The notes under the pieces: generated by a model | Seen by the model: only the letters and a program-made list of their open reading frames with translations | What the model was told of the DNA's origin: nothing | The model's database searches: none | From: Sphingobacteriaceae bacterium | GTDB lineage: Bacteria; Bacteroidota; Bacteroidia; Sphingobacteriales; Sphingobacteriaceae | DNA: 37,353 nucleotides | NCBI GenBank assembly: GCA_903642215.1 | Contig: CAHJWG010000015.1 | Location: 1 to 37,353, forward strand | Direction: 5' to 3' | Part shown: positions 1-9,116 of the stretch, piece after piece | Position numbering within the stretch: position 1 is the stretch's first letter | How the letters are laid out: every line of letters begins with the position of its first letter | Made by a program: the position numbers and the translations under genes

Positions 1-262
1 GTTCAGAATGACAATAGCATACTTCTTTTATCAGTGAAAAACTATTTTAGTCATGCCGAACTTGTTTCGGCATCCCACAAGATTAGTTTTACTTTTCACG
101 AGAGATTCTGAATCAAGTTCAGAATGACAGTAGCATACTTCTTTTATCAGTGAAAAACTATTTTAGTCATGCCGAACTTGTTTCGGCATCCCACAAGATT
201 GGTTTTACTTTTCAAGAGAGATTCTGAATAAAGTTCAGAATGACAGCAGCATACTTCTTTTA
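1..262. repeat. 116-bp tandem hairpin repeat, two copies plus a partial third
   Basis: Copies begin at 1, 117 and 233 (period 116). The third matches to about 262 and then diverges. Copies 1 and 2 differ at only a few positions. Each full unit holds two hairpins: an 8-bp stem (ATGCCGAA/TTCGGCAT, 53-60 with 66-73 in copy 1) and a second 8-bp stem across the unit junction (ATTCTGAA/TTCAGAAT, 105-112 with 118-125). Each unit also carries one ATACTTCTTTTA motif. The units lie just downstream of the polysaccharide operon's last gene. Similar hairpin repeats are common between genes in Bacteroidota; the repeat may continue left of the window. Confidence 0.9.
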
Positions 263-266
263 CCAA

Positions 267-839
267 CTAAAAACCTTCAACTTCAACTTCAATTTCCCGC
301 TTTTTAACTTTTACCGCAGGATTTCCCTGATAAACGAAGTATGCTTCCAGATTTTTTGCGACAACACTTCCGGCAGTTAAAACGGCATGTTCTGCAGCGA
401 TCACATTCGGACAAACAATCGCTTTTGCACCAATCCAAACGCCATCTGCCAAAACAATCCCGCCGGTTATCAAATCGAATGTTTTTTTAGAATAATCATG
501 ATTCCCGGTTAGCAACATTGCACCTTGCGACAGGCAAACGTGTGTACCGATTTTTACCGGAACCAGGTTATCGATCCATACTTCTTCGCCGATCCAGCTA
601 AAATCGCCCACAATTAAAAACCAGGGATATTTAATATTTAGCCGATGCCGGAGAATAACTTTTTTTCCAATTTTAGCACCGAAAATCCGCAGTAAAAATA
701 CTTTAAAACCAGATGACGGAAAGACAGATGTTTTGAAAATTAAAGCATTTATATAAAACCATAAAGTTCTTTTTAGCCAGCCGGCTCCGGGTTGATAGTT
801 GTGGTTTTGATAAGCAGCCAAATCAGTTTTGCCAGCCAT
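267..839 (-). CDS. WcaF-like hexapeptide-repeat O-acetyltransferase
   Basis: A 190-residue left-handed beta-helix acyltransferase, probably adding acetyl groups from acetyl-CoA to a sugar of the polysaccharide made by this operon. The hexapeptide region runs from about residue 73 to 165 (IGEEVWID, VWIGAKAIVCPNV, LTAGSVVAKN). The likely catalytic histidine is H114 in TGNHDYS, as in WcaF/NodL/LacA-type enzymes. The N-terminal part, with WLKRTLWFYINALIF and FGAKIGKKV, is typical of WcaF (colanic acid acetyltransferase) relatives. It is the last gene of the operon; its ATG overlaps the stop of the upstream exosortase-fusion gene by one base. The acceptor sugar cannot be told from sequence. Confidence 0.88.
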   Translation of the reverse strand: MAGKTDLAAYQNHNYQPGAGWLKRTLWFYINALIFKTSVFPSSGFKVFLLRIFGAKIGKKVILRHRLNIKYPWFLIVGDFSWIGEEVWIDNLVPVKIGTHVCLSQGAMLLTGNHDYSKKTFDLITGGIVLADGVWIGAKAIVCPNVIAAEHAVLTAGSVVAKNLEAYFVYQGNPAVKVKKREIEVEVEGF

Positions 840-2254
840 TAAGTAAGTGCTTCTTTTACCGTACTTTTTTCGATTAAATAATAAAGCGTAATTAAAATCA
901 GCGTATAAATAAACAGGTTAAAAATGGTGTGGTGATTGATGCTGCTTCCCGCGCCTTTCCAATATAAAGCGAGCAGCATAAAACGTAAAATATTCAGGAA
1001 CTGAAAAATTACTATGCAAGCAACCAAAAGTTTCCGTTTAATTGTAGCTTTTGCCGGATAAGTGATGGCAAAAGCGGTTAAAAAACTCATCACGCCTAAT
1101 CCCAAACAATCATAAGCCAGATTTATTTTGCCGTGGCCAACAGCAAGCAGCGATAAATCATTAATTTTAGTTTGATAACCCAATAATTGTAAACCCGCAG
1201 AGCTGCTATTCAGCAAAAAGTTACGCAGCCATTGAATGTAATTAAAATGCTGCGATAAAAAAGTATTGTAATTGCCGCCGGGCTTCATCAATCCATTATA
1301 ATATAAGTTGAAATAATAGAATAAAGCAAATAGAAACAGGAAGCTTGCCGCAAAGCGAATAATCGGTTTATTAGGTTTTTTTTGCTTCGTTATATTAGAT
1401 TCAACAGCTTGTTTTTCAAGGAGTTCGTCTATTTTTATATCTACAATTATCCGAAACCAAAATCCTTGTAAAAAATGAAAAATAATACCTTTTTTACCAT
1501 CTAAAAAACCGAGTTGAAAAATTAGCCGATATAAAAAATACAACGTTGGCCGCCAGTAACGCGGCAGTTTCCACCAAATATTTTTGAGCCAGGCGGTACG
1601 TTCATCCGGCGTTCCTCCAAACTTTGGTTTTAAAGTTTGCTGCCGAAGTTTTTGTAGTCGTTCTACTTCTTCTCCGGCAACTAAACCACTGTAAATGTTA
1701 TGTTTAGCAATCCAAAAACTAATTTGGTTTTCCTTCAGATTTTCTTCATTTAAATAACCGTCTTTCCAGATCGCGGTTTTGCCCGGAGCGATAAAACGGT
1801 GATCCATGTTCTCGTTTAAATCTGAAAATCCGACTTCGCGCCGAAACATTTTAAGCAGATAAAACGGATAATAACCGCCGTGTTTAATCCAACGGCCTTT
1901 AAAATAATTTTTTCTGTTGAAGTAGATTCCGTTAACATCAGCAAATTGCTGTTCATCAAAGTTTTTTAGCCGTAAAAGAAGCTCCGGAGAAACCTGCTGA
2001 TCAGCATCCAAACAAATTACCCAAGGCGTTTTAATGTTGAAGGTTTTTAGTGCAAAATCCCATTGTTTCGGATGGTTTTCAAAAGGATGGAATGCTGTTT
2101 TTACCTGCTGTTTTTCGCAAATCTCCAAAGTATGATCGGTACTTCCGGAGTCTAAAACAAACGTTGGCGCATCCAAAATTTGGATCGATTGAAGCAGCCG
2201 CGGCAGGTGTATTTCTTCATTAAAAGTAAGGATAACGAAAGAAAACAGCTTCAT
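839..2254 (-). CDS. Glycosyltransferase family 2 fused to an exosortase (XrtY-like)
   Basis: A 471-residue two-domain protein. Residues 1 to about 270 are a GT2 glycosyltransferase: VILTFNEE at the start, VLDSGSTD around 33-40, and a DAD metal/nucleotide-sugar motif at 83-85. A polar linker (about 281-298, Lys/Gln-rich) leads to a membrane domain (about 299-465) with exosortase hallmarks: Cys383 in YDCLGLGVMSFL, Arg424 in NILRFMLL and His441/442 in INHHTIFN, each at a transmembrane segment. Exosortases are membrane cysteine transpeptidases that process C-terminal sorting signals. The Wzy-like neighbour fits the exosortase-Y type of locus described in Bacteroidota (recalled, not searched). The frame is open throughout, so a genuine fusion is the simplest reading. 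The start overlaps the methyltransferase stop as ATGA. Confidence 0.85.
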   Translation of the reverse strand: MKLFSFVILTFNEEIHLPRLLQSIQILDAPTFVLDSGSTDHTLEICEKQQVKTAFHPFENHPKQWDFALKTFNIKTPWVICLDADQQVSPELLLRLKNFDEQQFADVNGIYFNRKNYFKGRWIKHGGYYPFYLLKMFRREVGFSDLNENMDHRFIAPGKTAIWKDGYLNEENLKENQISFWIAKHNIYSGLVAGEEVERLQKLRQQTLKPKFGGTPDERTAWLKNIWWKLPRYWRPTLYFLYRLIFQLGFLDGKKGIIFHFLQGFWFRIIVDIKIDELLEKQAVESNITKQKKPNKPIIRFAASFLFLFALFYYFNLYYNGLMKPGGNYNTFLSQHFNYIQWLRNFLLNSSSAGLQLLGYQTKINDLSLLAVGHGKINLAYDCLGLGVMSFLTAFAITYPAKATIKRKLLVACIVIFQFLNILRFMLLALYWKGAGSSINHHTIFNLFIYTLILITLYYLIEKSTVKEALT

Positions 2255-2871
2255 CTTAAACGCGCTTTAAGCAGCATGGATTTCCAGAACCAGGGAAAAC
2301 GGCCGCAGCCTTTAAATTTTACAACTTCGAAACCTTCATTTTCCAATAACTTGCCTAATGTTTTTTGCGACCAGAATTTTATGTGGCCGCCGCTCCATAA
2401 CGGATCAAAATGCGTATCAAATTTATTAGAAACAGCCAGAGCCAGATTTTTTAAATAACCATGATAAGGTGTGGAAATTATTAATTCGCCGTTGTTTGAT
2501 TGAGATAAAATACTTCGGCAAAACCGGATAAATTTTTTCGGATCATACAGATGCTCAATTACTTCTGTAGAAATTATGGTGTTAAAAGAAGTATCGGCAA
2601 GTTCGGCCGGTAAATGATCAGTCGATAAATCCTGCAAATAAAAACGATCCGGGTAATTTTCTTTTGCCAGATTAATACCTTCTACCGAAGCATCAACGCC
2701 ATAAATATCAAAGTTTAATTGCAGCAGTTTGATGGCAAGCGCACCGTTTCCACAACCTAAATCAAGTATCTTTTTTCCTTGATGCAATATCGGTAATAAT
2801 GCCGGTAACAAATATTGATGTGCGTGGCTTAATGCTGTATCCGGGAAGCCATAATCTTGATAATCAGTCAT
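2251..2871 (-). CDS. Class I SAM-dependent methyltransferase
   Basis: A 206-residue Rossmann methyltransferase of the Methyltransf_11/UbiG-like type. SAM motif I is ILDLGCGNGALAIKLL (about 35-50) with the glycine-rich GCGNG loop; the acidic ribose contact follows in YGVDAS (D60). The post-motif STEVIEHLYDP is typical of small-molecule methyltransferases in sugar clusters. It probably methylates a sugar or lipid-linked intermediate. Translation is coupled on both sides: its start overlaps the upstream GT4 gene by 8 bp and its stop overlaps the GT-exosortase start. The exact acceptor is unknown. Confidence 0.85.
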   Translation of the reverse strand: MTDYQDYGFPDTALSHAHQYLLPALLPILHQGKKILDLGCGNGALAIKLLQLNFDIYGVDASVEGINLAKENYPDRFYLQDLSTDHLPAELADTSFNTIISTEVIEHLYDPKKFIRFCRSILSQSNNGELIISTPYHGYLKNLALAVSNKFDTHFDPLWSGGHIKFWSQKTLGKLLENEGFEVVKFKGCGRFPWFWKSMLLKARLR

Positions 2872-4015
2872 TAAAACTTAAATCCTGATATAAATTAATA
2901 TATCTTTTAACTAATATCTCATCGGCGAAATCCTGCCTGATCTGTTTTGGAGCACGCAAGCGTATTTCTTCGAGCCATTGCCTGTTACGGTCAATTTGCT
3001 GTAATTGTTGCTGTAATTTTTCCGGCTGGTTTACAAAAGTCCAGCCTAATTTTTCTGATTTTATATAATCTGCCAAACCAACCTGGTCGCTTATTAAAAC
3101 GGGCGTTCCAACTGATAAAGATTCGATCACCACGTTGCCAAAATTTTCGTTGTAGGAAGGTAACACCAGCAAATCGTGCGTTTGCAGAACTTCAAATTTA
3201 GTATCGTTATGCTGGAAACCGATCCATTTTACAAAGCGTTCCATACTTCTTTTATGCACTATTTTTTTTAGTGAATTTAAGTAATCAGGTTCGCCGGTTC
3301 CGGCAATCGTTAATTGATACTTTACGTTGATTTCGTCTAAAGCTTCCAGTAAAATTTCCAACCCTTTTTTAGGTTCGATCCTCGAAAAATAAAGCAGTTT
3401 TAATAAATCAGTTTGATGGTTTTCTATTGATTTATAGTGCTTTGGAAGATTTATAAAATTAGGAATAACTGTGATTGATTTCGGCAGGATCAATTGTTGG
3501 ATTTCCTGTTTTTCCTGTTTGCTGGTTGCATGGAAATGGCAGTACGAAAGCAGTTTTTTACCTGCTAAACGATGTATCCATTTTTTGAAAAAGTTGTGTT
3601 TATTGCTAAAAGAATAGCTGCTTAAGGTTCCTCTCGGCGATAAAACAACCGGAACATGCTTTATTTTTGCCAATAAACAGGATAAAATAGAAACCAAGTT
3701 CCACCAGGCATGAATGTGAATGATTAAAGGTTTTTTATTTTTTGAGATGGTTATAAAAAGATGTTTTAACAGCGATGGCGAAAAATGAGAATGATCTTTA
3801 GTTAGCCGCTTAAAAAACCAAACCGGGACATTGTCGATCCAGGTTATTTTTCCCGCAGGAAAAGTAAGTTCGTTTTTGCCGTTGGCCAGTGTTGTAAAAA
3901 CTTCTGTATCGATACCATTATTATAAAGTTGTTCGCTTAATTTGGAAACTGACATGGTTGGGCCGCCATAAATTACGGCCGGTTTATAGGAAGCACTGAT
4001 TTGAATAATTTTCAA
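2864..4015 (-). CDS. Glycosyltransferase family 4
   Basis: A 383-residue GT-B retaining glycosyltransferase. The N-terminal domain opens with a beta strand and the YGGPTMSV glycine loop (16-24). The C-terminal sugar-nucleotide domain shows FSRIEPKKGLEILLEAL (210-226) and the E-x7-E motif ENFGNVVIE (290-298), followed by SVGTPVLIS. It would transfer a sugar from an NDP-sugar to the growing repeat unit at the inner membrane. The start codon is TTG, overlapping the stop of the Wzy-like gene as TTGA; the reading N-terminus MKIIQISASYKP is where GT4 proteins normally begin, so the TTG start is believable. It may be the exosortase-Y-associated type, but specificity is unknown. Confidence 0.88.
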   Translation of the reverse strand: MKIIQISASYKPAVIYGGPTMSVSKLSEQLYNNGIDTEVFTTLANGKNELTFPAGKITWIDNVPVWFFKRLTKDHSHFSPSLLKHLFITISKNKKPLIIHIHAWWNLVSILSCLLAKIKHVPVVLSPRGTLSSYSFSNKHNFFKKWIHRLAGKKLLSYCHFHATSKQEKQEIQQLILPKSITVIPNFINLPKHYKSIENHQTDLLKLLYFSRIEPKKGLEILLEALDEINVKYQLTIAGTGEPDYLNSLKKIVHKRSMERFVKWIGFQHNDTKFEVLQTHDLLVLPSYNENFGNVVIESLSVGTPVLISDQVGLADYIKSEKLGWTFVNQPEKLQQQLQQIDRNRQWLEEIRLRAPKQIRQDFADEILVKRYINLYQDLSFND

Positions 4016-5421
4016 TCTGCGCGTTTTAAAATCCGTAAACCATACATCAAACGGGCAATAATCAACATGCTGATATAACTCCAGAAAACCGAATTGGCGA
4101 GAAATTCAAAACTCAGTCCGCGCCAAAAAATCTGGAACAATCCGGAGTAAATCAATGTCGTTCCTAAAACGTATCCGCCAAAAAGACTTTCGGATTTTAA
4201 GTTAATCAATTGGGCAGCAGCACCGTAAATAAACAAAACAAAAAAAATCCCTGTTTCGCCGTTAAACAGATAAGCATCAGCAACCAAGGCAGGTTTGGCA
4301 GAAACATTTACGCCTTTAGCCGTAATTCCGGCATTAAAAACGCGTTCCATAATCAAATCCTCTGTATTGGGTTTACCCGGCCAAAAAGCACGCGGAATTA
4401 AAGATTGCACCGATTGTTTAACCATTTGCAAGCCATAAAAATTGATATATTTTGGGGTGGATTGAATGTATTTAGCAAACATATCAATCTCACTTAACCG
4501 GTAAACCAGGAAACTCCAGTTGCTGTCTTCTATTTGCGTGGAATTATTTAAAGCAGCATCTATTGCCACTTTAGAAGCATCTTCGGCAGAAAGATCTCCT
4601 GACCACGCGTTTTGTCTGAATACCTGATTGTAAGTTGGCAAAATCATAAAAACAAGCAGTAGTATCGGCACAAAAACAAGCGTTACCGTGCGTTTATAAG
4701 CCGGATATAAAAATATTGCTAACACTAAAAGGCTGATAATGATCGGTTCTTTATAACCCGACAAAAAGGATTTATAAAAATTTATTCCGAAAAGAATACC
4801 GGAAATGAAAATGTTAGGTAATTTTCGTAACGGAATAGCGAATGCTAAAGCCAGCGTGGCGGCGATAAAACTTAGTGTATTAAATTGTGTGGAGAACTGA
4901 CTTAAACCGGGAACAACAGCGAAAATAATAGAAACAGGAATAAAAATAACCGATAAATACAGTAATAGATCGGCCAAGTTTTGGGTTTGCAACTGATATT
5001 TTTTTTGAATGGGATAATCCATAAAAAGTAAAATTCCGGAAACAAATGCAGCATGGCCGAGGCAATAATAACGCTGGCATTGTGCAATTAAAATCAGCTT
5101 TTTTAGGTCTGGTTTAACTAATAAATGAAGTAGCTGGAAGTTTTCGTAACCTAAGGCATCCAAATAATAAAATATGGATGAACAGCACATATAACCTGCA
5201 AAAATAATTTGGGTTAAAAATATTGGTCGCATTAGTTGTTCGCTTAAAATGCGGTCGTTCGATATCGGTTTTACCCAGCCGCTCATCGTGATATAAAAGA
5301 TAAAGAACGAACCAACCCAGGCAATTAAATATGAATTTTGAGGCGAAAAATTTAACAGCCAGGAGAAAATCCAGGGAAGATAAAGCACAAAAAAGCGTTC
5401 GATACGAATGCCCTTAAACAT
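4012..5421 (-). CDS. Wzy-like polysaccharide polymerase (exosortase-associated type)
   Basis: A 469-residue integral membrane protein with about ten or more hydrophobic segments, a long polar stretch around residues 265-360 (including QVFRQNAWSGDLS and the SLIPRAFWPGKPN motif), and terminal helices. This layout, with one large periplasmic loop, is that of Wzy/O-antigen polymerases, which join lipid-linked repeat units in the periplasm. The RAFWPGKP-type loop is a feature of Wzy-like proteins found next to exosortases. Neighbouring glycosyltransferases and the exosortase fusion two genes downstream support this. Sequence divergence of Wzy proteins means the polymerase role is inferred from topology and context rather than from catalytic residues. 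Confidence 0.75.
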   Translation of the reverse strand: MFKGIRIERFFVLYLPWIFSWLLNFSPQNSYLIAWVGSFFIFYITMSGWVKPISNDRILSEQLMRPIFLTQIIFAGYMCCSSIFYYLDALGYENFQLLHLLVKPDLKKLILIAQCQRYYCLGHAAFVSGILLFMDYPIQKKYQLQTQNLADLLLYLSVIFIPVSIIFAVVPGLSQFSTQFNTLSFIAATLALAFAIPLRKLPNIFISGILFGINFYKSFLSGYKEPIIISLLVLAIFLYPAYKRTVTLVFVPILLLVFMILPTYNQVFRQNAWSGDLSAEDASKVAIDAALNNSTQIEDSNWSFLVYRLSEIDMFAKYIQSTPKYINFYGLQMVKQSVQSLIPRAFWPGKPNTEDLIMERVFNAGITAKGVNVSAKPALVADAYLFNGETGIFFVLFIYGAAAQLINLKSESLFGGYVLGTTLIYSGLFQIFWRGLSFEFLANSVFWSYISMLIIARLMYGLRILKRAD

Positions 5422-6571
5422 AGCTCAATATTTTATCCTGCATGGCAGTAACGGTATGATCAAAATTCCAGCTTTCAATAATCTGTGCTGAAGCAGCACC
5501 ATAAGTTTTTAGTAAAGATTTTTGACATAACTGTTGTAGTTTGTGAACTAAATCTGCTTCGTTTTCAGACTGAAAAACGGCACCGTTTTTTCCCTCAAAA
5601 ACTAAATCGACAGCACAGCCAACCTGGTTGGAAACCAAAATTGCTTTCCCGGCAGCCATTGCTTCGTTTACGGCCAAACCCCAGGTTTCGCTTTTGGAAG
5701 GAAGGCAAAATAAATCGCAGGATTGATAGATGGAAGGCATGGCCAGCTGGTTTTGGAAATCAAGGAAGTGAACTTTAGATGCTGTTTTTAAGCCTGTTTT
5801 TTGTGCTTTTAAGGCTATTTCTAACGGCCCGTTTCCAACAAAAACCAGATGACAGTTTTGCTGATCAAGCTTTTCAAAAGTATTTAATAAAAAAAAAGGA
5901 TTTTTTACCGGTTCCAATTTACCTGCAAATAGTATCAATATTTCTTCTGCTCCAACGCCTAATTTTTCGCGGAGTGCTGTTGCTTTTACAAACTGATTTT
6001 CTGCAAATCTTTTGTTATCAATACTATGCGGTGCAAAACTGAGTTTTTCGTTTTTTAATCCAAGCTTTTTATAATATGCTTTACTGTTTTCGCCGACATA
6101 AAAAGCATGATCAACATGTTTGTAAATTAGCCTAAGCAGGAAAATTTTGATACTGTTTTTAAGACTATTTTTTTTGTTAAATAAAGTAGAATCTCCGCGG
6201 AAAAAAATCGGGATTTTGTTTTTGAAATAAATAACAGACTTTAAATGACTTTGATAAGCCCAGCCAAAAACCAGCAAAGCATCGGCCTGCCAATCCATTA
6301 TATTTTGGATAAGTTTAGGAGTTTTAATCCCCCAAAAGCTTTGCGAATTAGGATTTTTTGCATTGTTTTTTTCAAACTGAAAATTATAGCCTTCCAATAG
6401 CGGAATGTCCCAACAGATTTGTTTATTAAAACCGGGATCAAATGTGTTTAAATTATTTTCTCCCAAAGTATAAAAAACCTTTATTTTCAATTTATTTCGT
6501 TCGTGCATCAACTTAAAAATCGGCGCATAATATTGTATGGGATGCGTACAGATAATTGCCAGGCGCTTCAT
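5414..6571 (-). CDS. Glycosyltransferase family 4
   Basis: A 385-residue GT-B enzyme. The N-terminus MKRLAIICTHPIQYYAPIF is characteristic of a GT4 subgroup seen in surface-polysaccharide clusters. The second domain shows LFAGKLEPVKNPFFLLNTF, VFVGNGPL, and an E-x7-E motif in SETWGLAVNEAMAAGKAIL. It probably adds one sugar to the repeat unit. It starts with ATG overlapping the upstream stop by four bases (ATGA), and its stop overlaps the Wzy-like gene by eight bases, so the genes are translationally coupled. Donor and acceptor are unknown. Confidence 0.87.
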   Translation of the reverse strand: MKRLAIICTHPIQYYAPIFKLMHERNKLKIKVFYTLGENNLNTFDPGFNKQICWDIPLLEGYNFQFEKNNAKNPNSQSFWGIKTPKLIQNIMDWQADALLVFGWAYQSHLKSVIYFKNKIPIFFRGDSTLFNKKNSLKNSIKIFLLRLIYKHVDHAFYVGENSKAYYKKLGLKNEKLSFAPHSIDNKRFAENQFVKATALREKLGVGAEEILILFAGKLEPVKNPFFLLNTFEKLDQQNCHLVFVGNGPLEIALKAQKTGLKTASKVHFLDFQNQLAMPSIYQSCDLFCLPSKSETWGLAVNEAMAAGKAILVSNQVGCAVDLVFEGKNGAVFQSENEADLVHKLQQLCQKSLLKTYGAASAQIIESWNFDHTVTAMQDKILSYV

Positions 6572-7860
6572 TTTTTAATCACCGCATTAAAAGTTTCTAC
6601 CTGCTTAAAAGTCATTTGCTTTGCTGTAAATTTTTCAAATATTTTACGGTTGAGGAAAATTTTGGTTGTAGAAAAATTTGCCCAATGGTTTAAAATTTCT
6701 CTAACCTGAAAATAAGACTCGGTTTTATGCCCAGAAAAAGTAACCACTTTACATTGTGGAGAACATTTCTGGATAATATCAACCGCGTTGCTTTGCTGAT
6801 GAAAAATGGCCAGCAACGGTTTTTGTGCGAGTAAGTAAAGATAAATTTTTGATGGTGAATATTCCGGGTCATTCGAACCGGGAACAAATAAAGCATCTGC
6901 AGTAAGCAAAGTATTTATGGTGTTGTAAAATCCAATCCGATCTGTAATTTCTGTCACCTGTTTTTCAACTCCAAACTTTTTTGCGATTGGAAAAATAGTT
7001 GGTTTGGCCAGTTTTTTCGGTGCATAACTGGTTCCGATAAAATAAAAATGCAGTTTGCTAAACCGGTTAAAATCAACTTCTAATGCTTCTTTTAAAGCGT
7101 AAAAAAGAAGCTCTATAGCGGGTTGCATATCCAAACCGCCGCGGCCAACATAAACAATATTGAATTTATTTGGAACGGATTTGATAGCTGAAGGACATTT
7201 TTCGAGGTTTTTTTCAGCTATCTCAAAATCCTTTTCAAATGCCCCAAAAGGGATTACTGCTACAGGTTTGTTTTGAAGTTGCGAATAACGCTGTTGTAAA
7301 GTTTTGATGTAGTCCGGCGAAACACTGATCAAACCGTCGCAGTTTTTCATGGCCAAAGGCTCCAGATATTTATGCAAACGGTAAGAAAACCAATATTTTT
7401 TCGGACGTTCTTGTTTTGGTTTATTTTGATAATAATGTGAATGCCAAGCATCCTGCATGTCAATTATAAGCGGAATGCCAAACCGTTTTTTCCAATAAGC
7501 ACCTAAAACGCAAACCGGAAATTCCGTCGTCGAAAAATAAATCAGATCATATTTTTTTACCTGTAAAAGAAGCACAACCTGCTTCCGGTAAAACCAAAAG
7601 GAACGTAAAGCCAAACTTCCCAATCCAAATTTGGAAGTCCATCTTTTAGAAAAAGCTTTAACCTTGTGGATGATTGTATTTGCAGGAATACTTTGCAGTA
7701 GCAATTGGTCCTTCGGCATTCCCGTATATTTTTCATCTACACTAACCACTTCTGCTTCCCAGCCAAAATCTTTAAAATAAGACAAACTCATTCTTACGCG
7801 CTGACTATCAGCTGTGTTAGTAGGAGGGAAGTGTGGAGAAATGATTAAAACGCGTTTCAA
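6568..7860 (-). CDS. Glycosyltransferase, GT4-like
   Basis: A 430-residue GT-B-fold protein. It opens with MKRVLIISPHFPPTNTADSQRV, the usual N-terminal strand and loop of GT4 enzymes acting in polysaccharide synthesis, and has DMQDAWHSHYY in the middle of the first domain. The C-terminal domain carries IVYVGRGGLDMQPAIELLFYAL and ends with a YSPSKIYLYLLAQKPLLAI segment in place of the classical E-x7-E motif, a form seen in GT4 relatives that lack it. The start is TTG, overlapping the upstream stop as TTGA. Acceptor and donor unknown; it is probably one of the chain-building enzymes. Confidence 0.8.
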   Translation of the reverse strand: MKRVLIISPHFPPTNTADSQRVRMSLSYFKDFGWEAEVVSVDEKYTGMPKDQLLLQSIPANTIIHKVKAFSKRWTSKFGLGSLALRSFWFYRKQVVLLLQVKKYDLIYFSTTEFPVCVLGAYWKKRFGIPLIIDMQDAWHSHYYQNKPKQERPKKYWFSYRLHKYLEPLAMKNCDGLISVSPDYIKTLQQRYSQLQNKPVAVIPFGAFEKDFEIAEKNLEKCPSAIKSVPNKFNIVYVGRGGLDMQPAIELLFYALKEALEVDFNRFSKLHFYFIGTSYAPKKLAKPTIFPIAKKFGVEKQVTEITDRIGFYNTINTLLTADALFVPGSNDPEYSPSKIYLYLLAQKPLLAIFHQQSNAVDIIQKCSPQCKVVTFSGHKTESYFQVREILNHWANFSTTKIFLNRKIFEKFTAKQMTFKQVETFNAVIKK

Positions 7861-9116
7861 TCGGCAAGCGTTTCTTCTACAACTTTTAGAAATTTGAGGC
7901 TTTCGGTTTCCCAGTTTAGCTGATTTCGGGCTGCCTGATAAGAAGCTTGTTTGGTTGCCAGCAGCAGATTTGGCTCATCAATAAAACGTTTTAAAACTGA
8001 AGCCAATTGTACGGCGTTACCTTTTTCGTAACAAAATCCTAAATCCTGATTTTGGTAAATAAATTCTTTTTGTGCAATTGTATTGCTGGCAACAACAGCT
8101 AAACCGGCTTGTAAATAAGTAAATATTTTATTGCTAAGAGCAGCATCATTATTTAAACAAAAGCCGGTTTCTAAAGCAAGTCCAACATCAAACTGAGCGG
8201 CAAAAGTGGGAATCTGTTCCGCCTGAATTGGTTTATGAAAGAAGATATTTAGTTGTTTTTTAAAGTGTAAACCACTAATTATTTTATCCAGGCTGATGCT
8301 TGTTTTATCGGCTAAAAAACCTAATAAATGTAGTTCTAAGTATTCATTTTCTAATATTTTCAAAGCAGAAATAATATCCTGCAAGCCTCGGTTTAAGCCA
8401 ATTGTTTGCGAAAACCAGAACAGTTTTAAAGGCTCATTCATTTTAAGAACAGGTTGTTTTAAATCTCTTTCAATAGGAAAAGCGTTGGAAATTGTGATGA
8501 TTTTTTTAGCTGGAAACAGCTTTAGATAAAGTTTTGTAATCGGCAAACTTCCAGTGGTTAGATAACTGGTTTGCGGTATATAGTTTTCCTCTATAAAAGT
8601 TTTTAGTAATACATCCTGATCTTTCGGATCATCGGTAGTTTCATTCCGGTGAAAATCTTCCGCATCAAAACCACATTTTGTTTTATTTACTTTTGCGGCT
8701 AAAACAGCAACCGGCAAAGCTGCCAAATTATGGGCAATGTAAAGATGCGCTTTTGCCAGAACGGCTTGCTTTAACTGCCAAGAAAAATACCGGTTGATGG
8801 CGTGTGCAAAAATGAACTCCGATTTTATACCTCTTAAAAGAAGCATTGCACAAGTTTTATGTAGAAGGGCAGTAGTAAAATTTTGAAAACGCGTTTTTAT
8901 ATTTTTAGTGGTACGATTTAAAATTTGGCAAGTCCAGGTTGGGTTATTTTTGAAAATAACCGAATCGAAATTAATGATATAATCAACATATTGCGTAAAA
9001 ATCAATTGCACATCAAATCCATTTTTTGTGAGAAATTGTGCTTCTTTTACCAACCGAGGATTGCTGGCAATGTGGCCCGGTGTAATTAAACAAATCTTTT
9101 TTTTAGTTACTTTCAA
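7857..9116 (-). CDS. Glycosyltransferase, GT-B fold
   Basis: A 419-residue protein with the N-terminal pattern KKICLITPGHIASNPRLVKEA, which is typical of a group of GT4-like enzymes in Bacteroidota capsule clusters. The C-terminal half has LKLFWFSQTIGLNRGLQDIISAL and LALETGFCLNNDAALSNKIFTYLQAGLAVVAS, where a conserved Glu and an NK-type helix replace the E-x7-E signature. The start appears to be TTG, since no ATG lies near the conserved N-terminus; the gene overlaps the upstream glycosyltransferase by 14 bp. It is likely a sugar transferase of the repeat-unit pathway; specificity unknown. Confidence 0.78.
   Translation of the reverse strand: MKVTKKKICLITPGHIASNPRLVKEAQFLTKNGFDVQLIFTQYVDYIINFDSVIFKNNPTWTCQILNRTTKNIKTRFQNFTTALLHKTCAMLLLRGIKSEFIFAHAINRYFSWQLKQAVLAKAHLYIAHNLAALPVAVLAAKVNKTKCGFDAEDFHRNETTDDPKDQDVLLKTFIEENYIPQTSYLTTGSLPITKLYLKLFPAKKIITISNAFPIERDLKQPVLKMNEPLKLFWFSQTIGLNRGLQDIISALKILENEYLELHLLGFLADKTSISLDKIISGLHFKKQLNIFFHKPIQAEQIPTFAAQFDVGLALETGFCLNNDAALSNKIFTYLQAGLAVVASNTIAQKEFIYQNQDLGFCYEKGNAVQLASVLKRFIDEPNLLLATKQASYQAARNQLNWETESLKFLKVVEETLAD

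Noticed and set aside
1..262. CRISPR array
   Set aside because: Repeats are 116 bp, adjacent without unique spacers, and contain their own hairpins.
2180..2458. Plus-strand 92-codon frame opposite the methyltransferase
   Set aside because: Antisense shadow of two well-supported genes.
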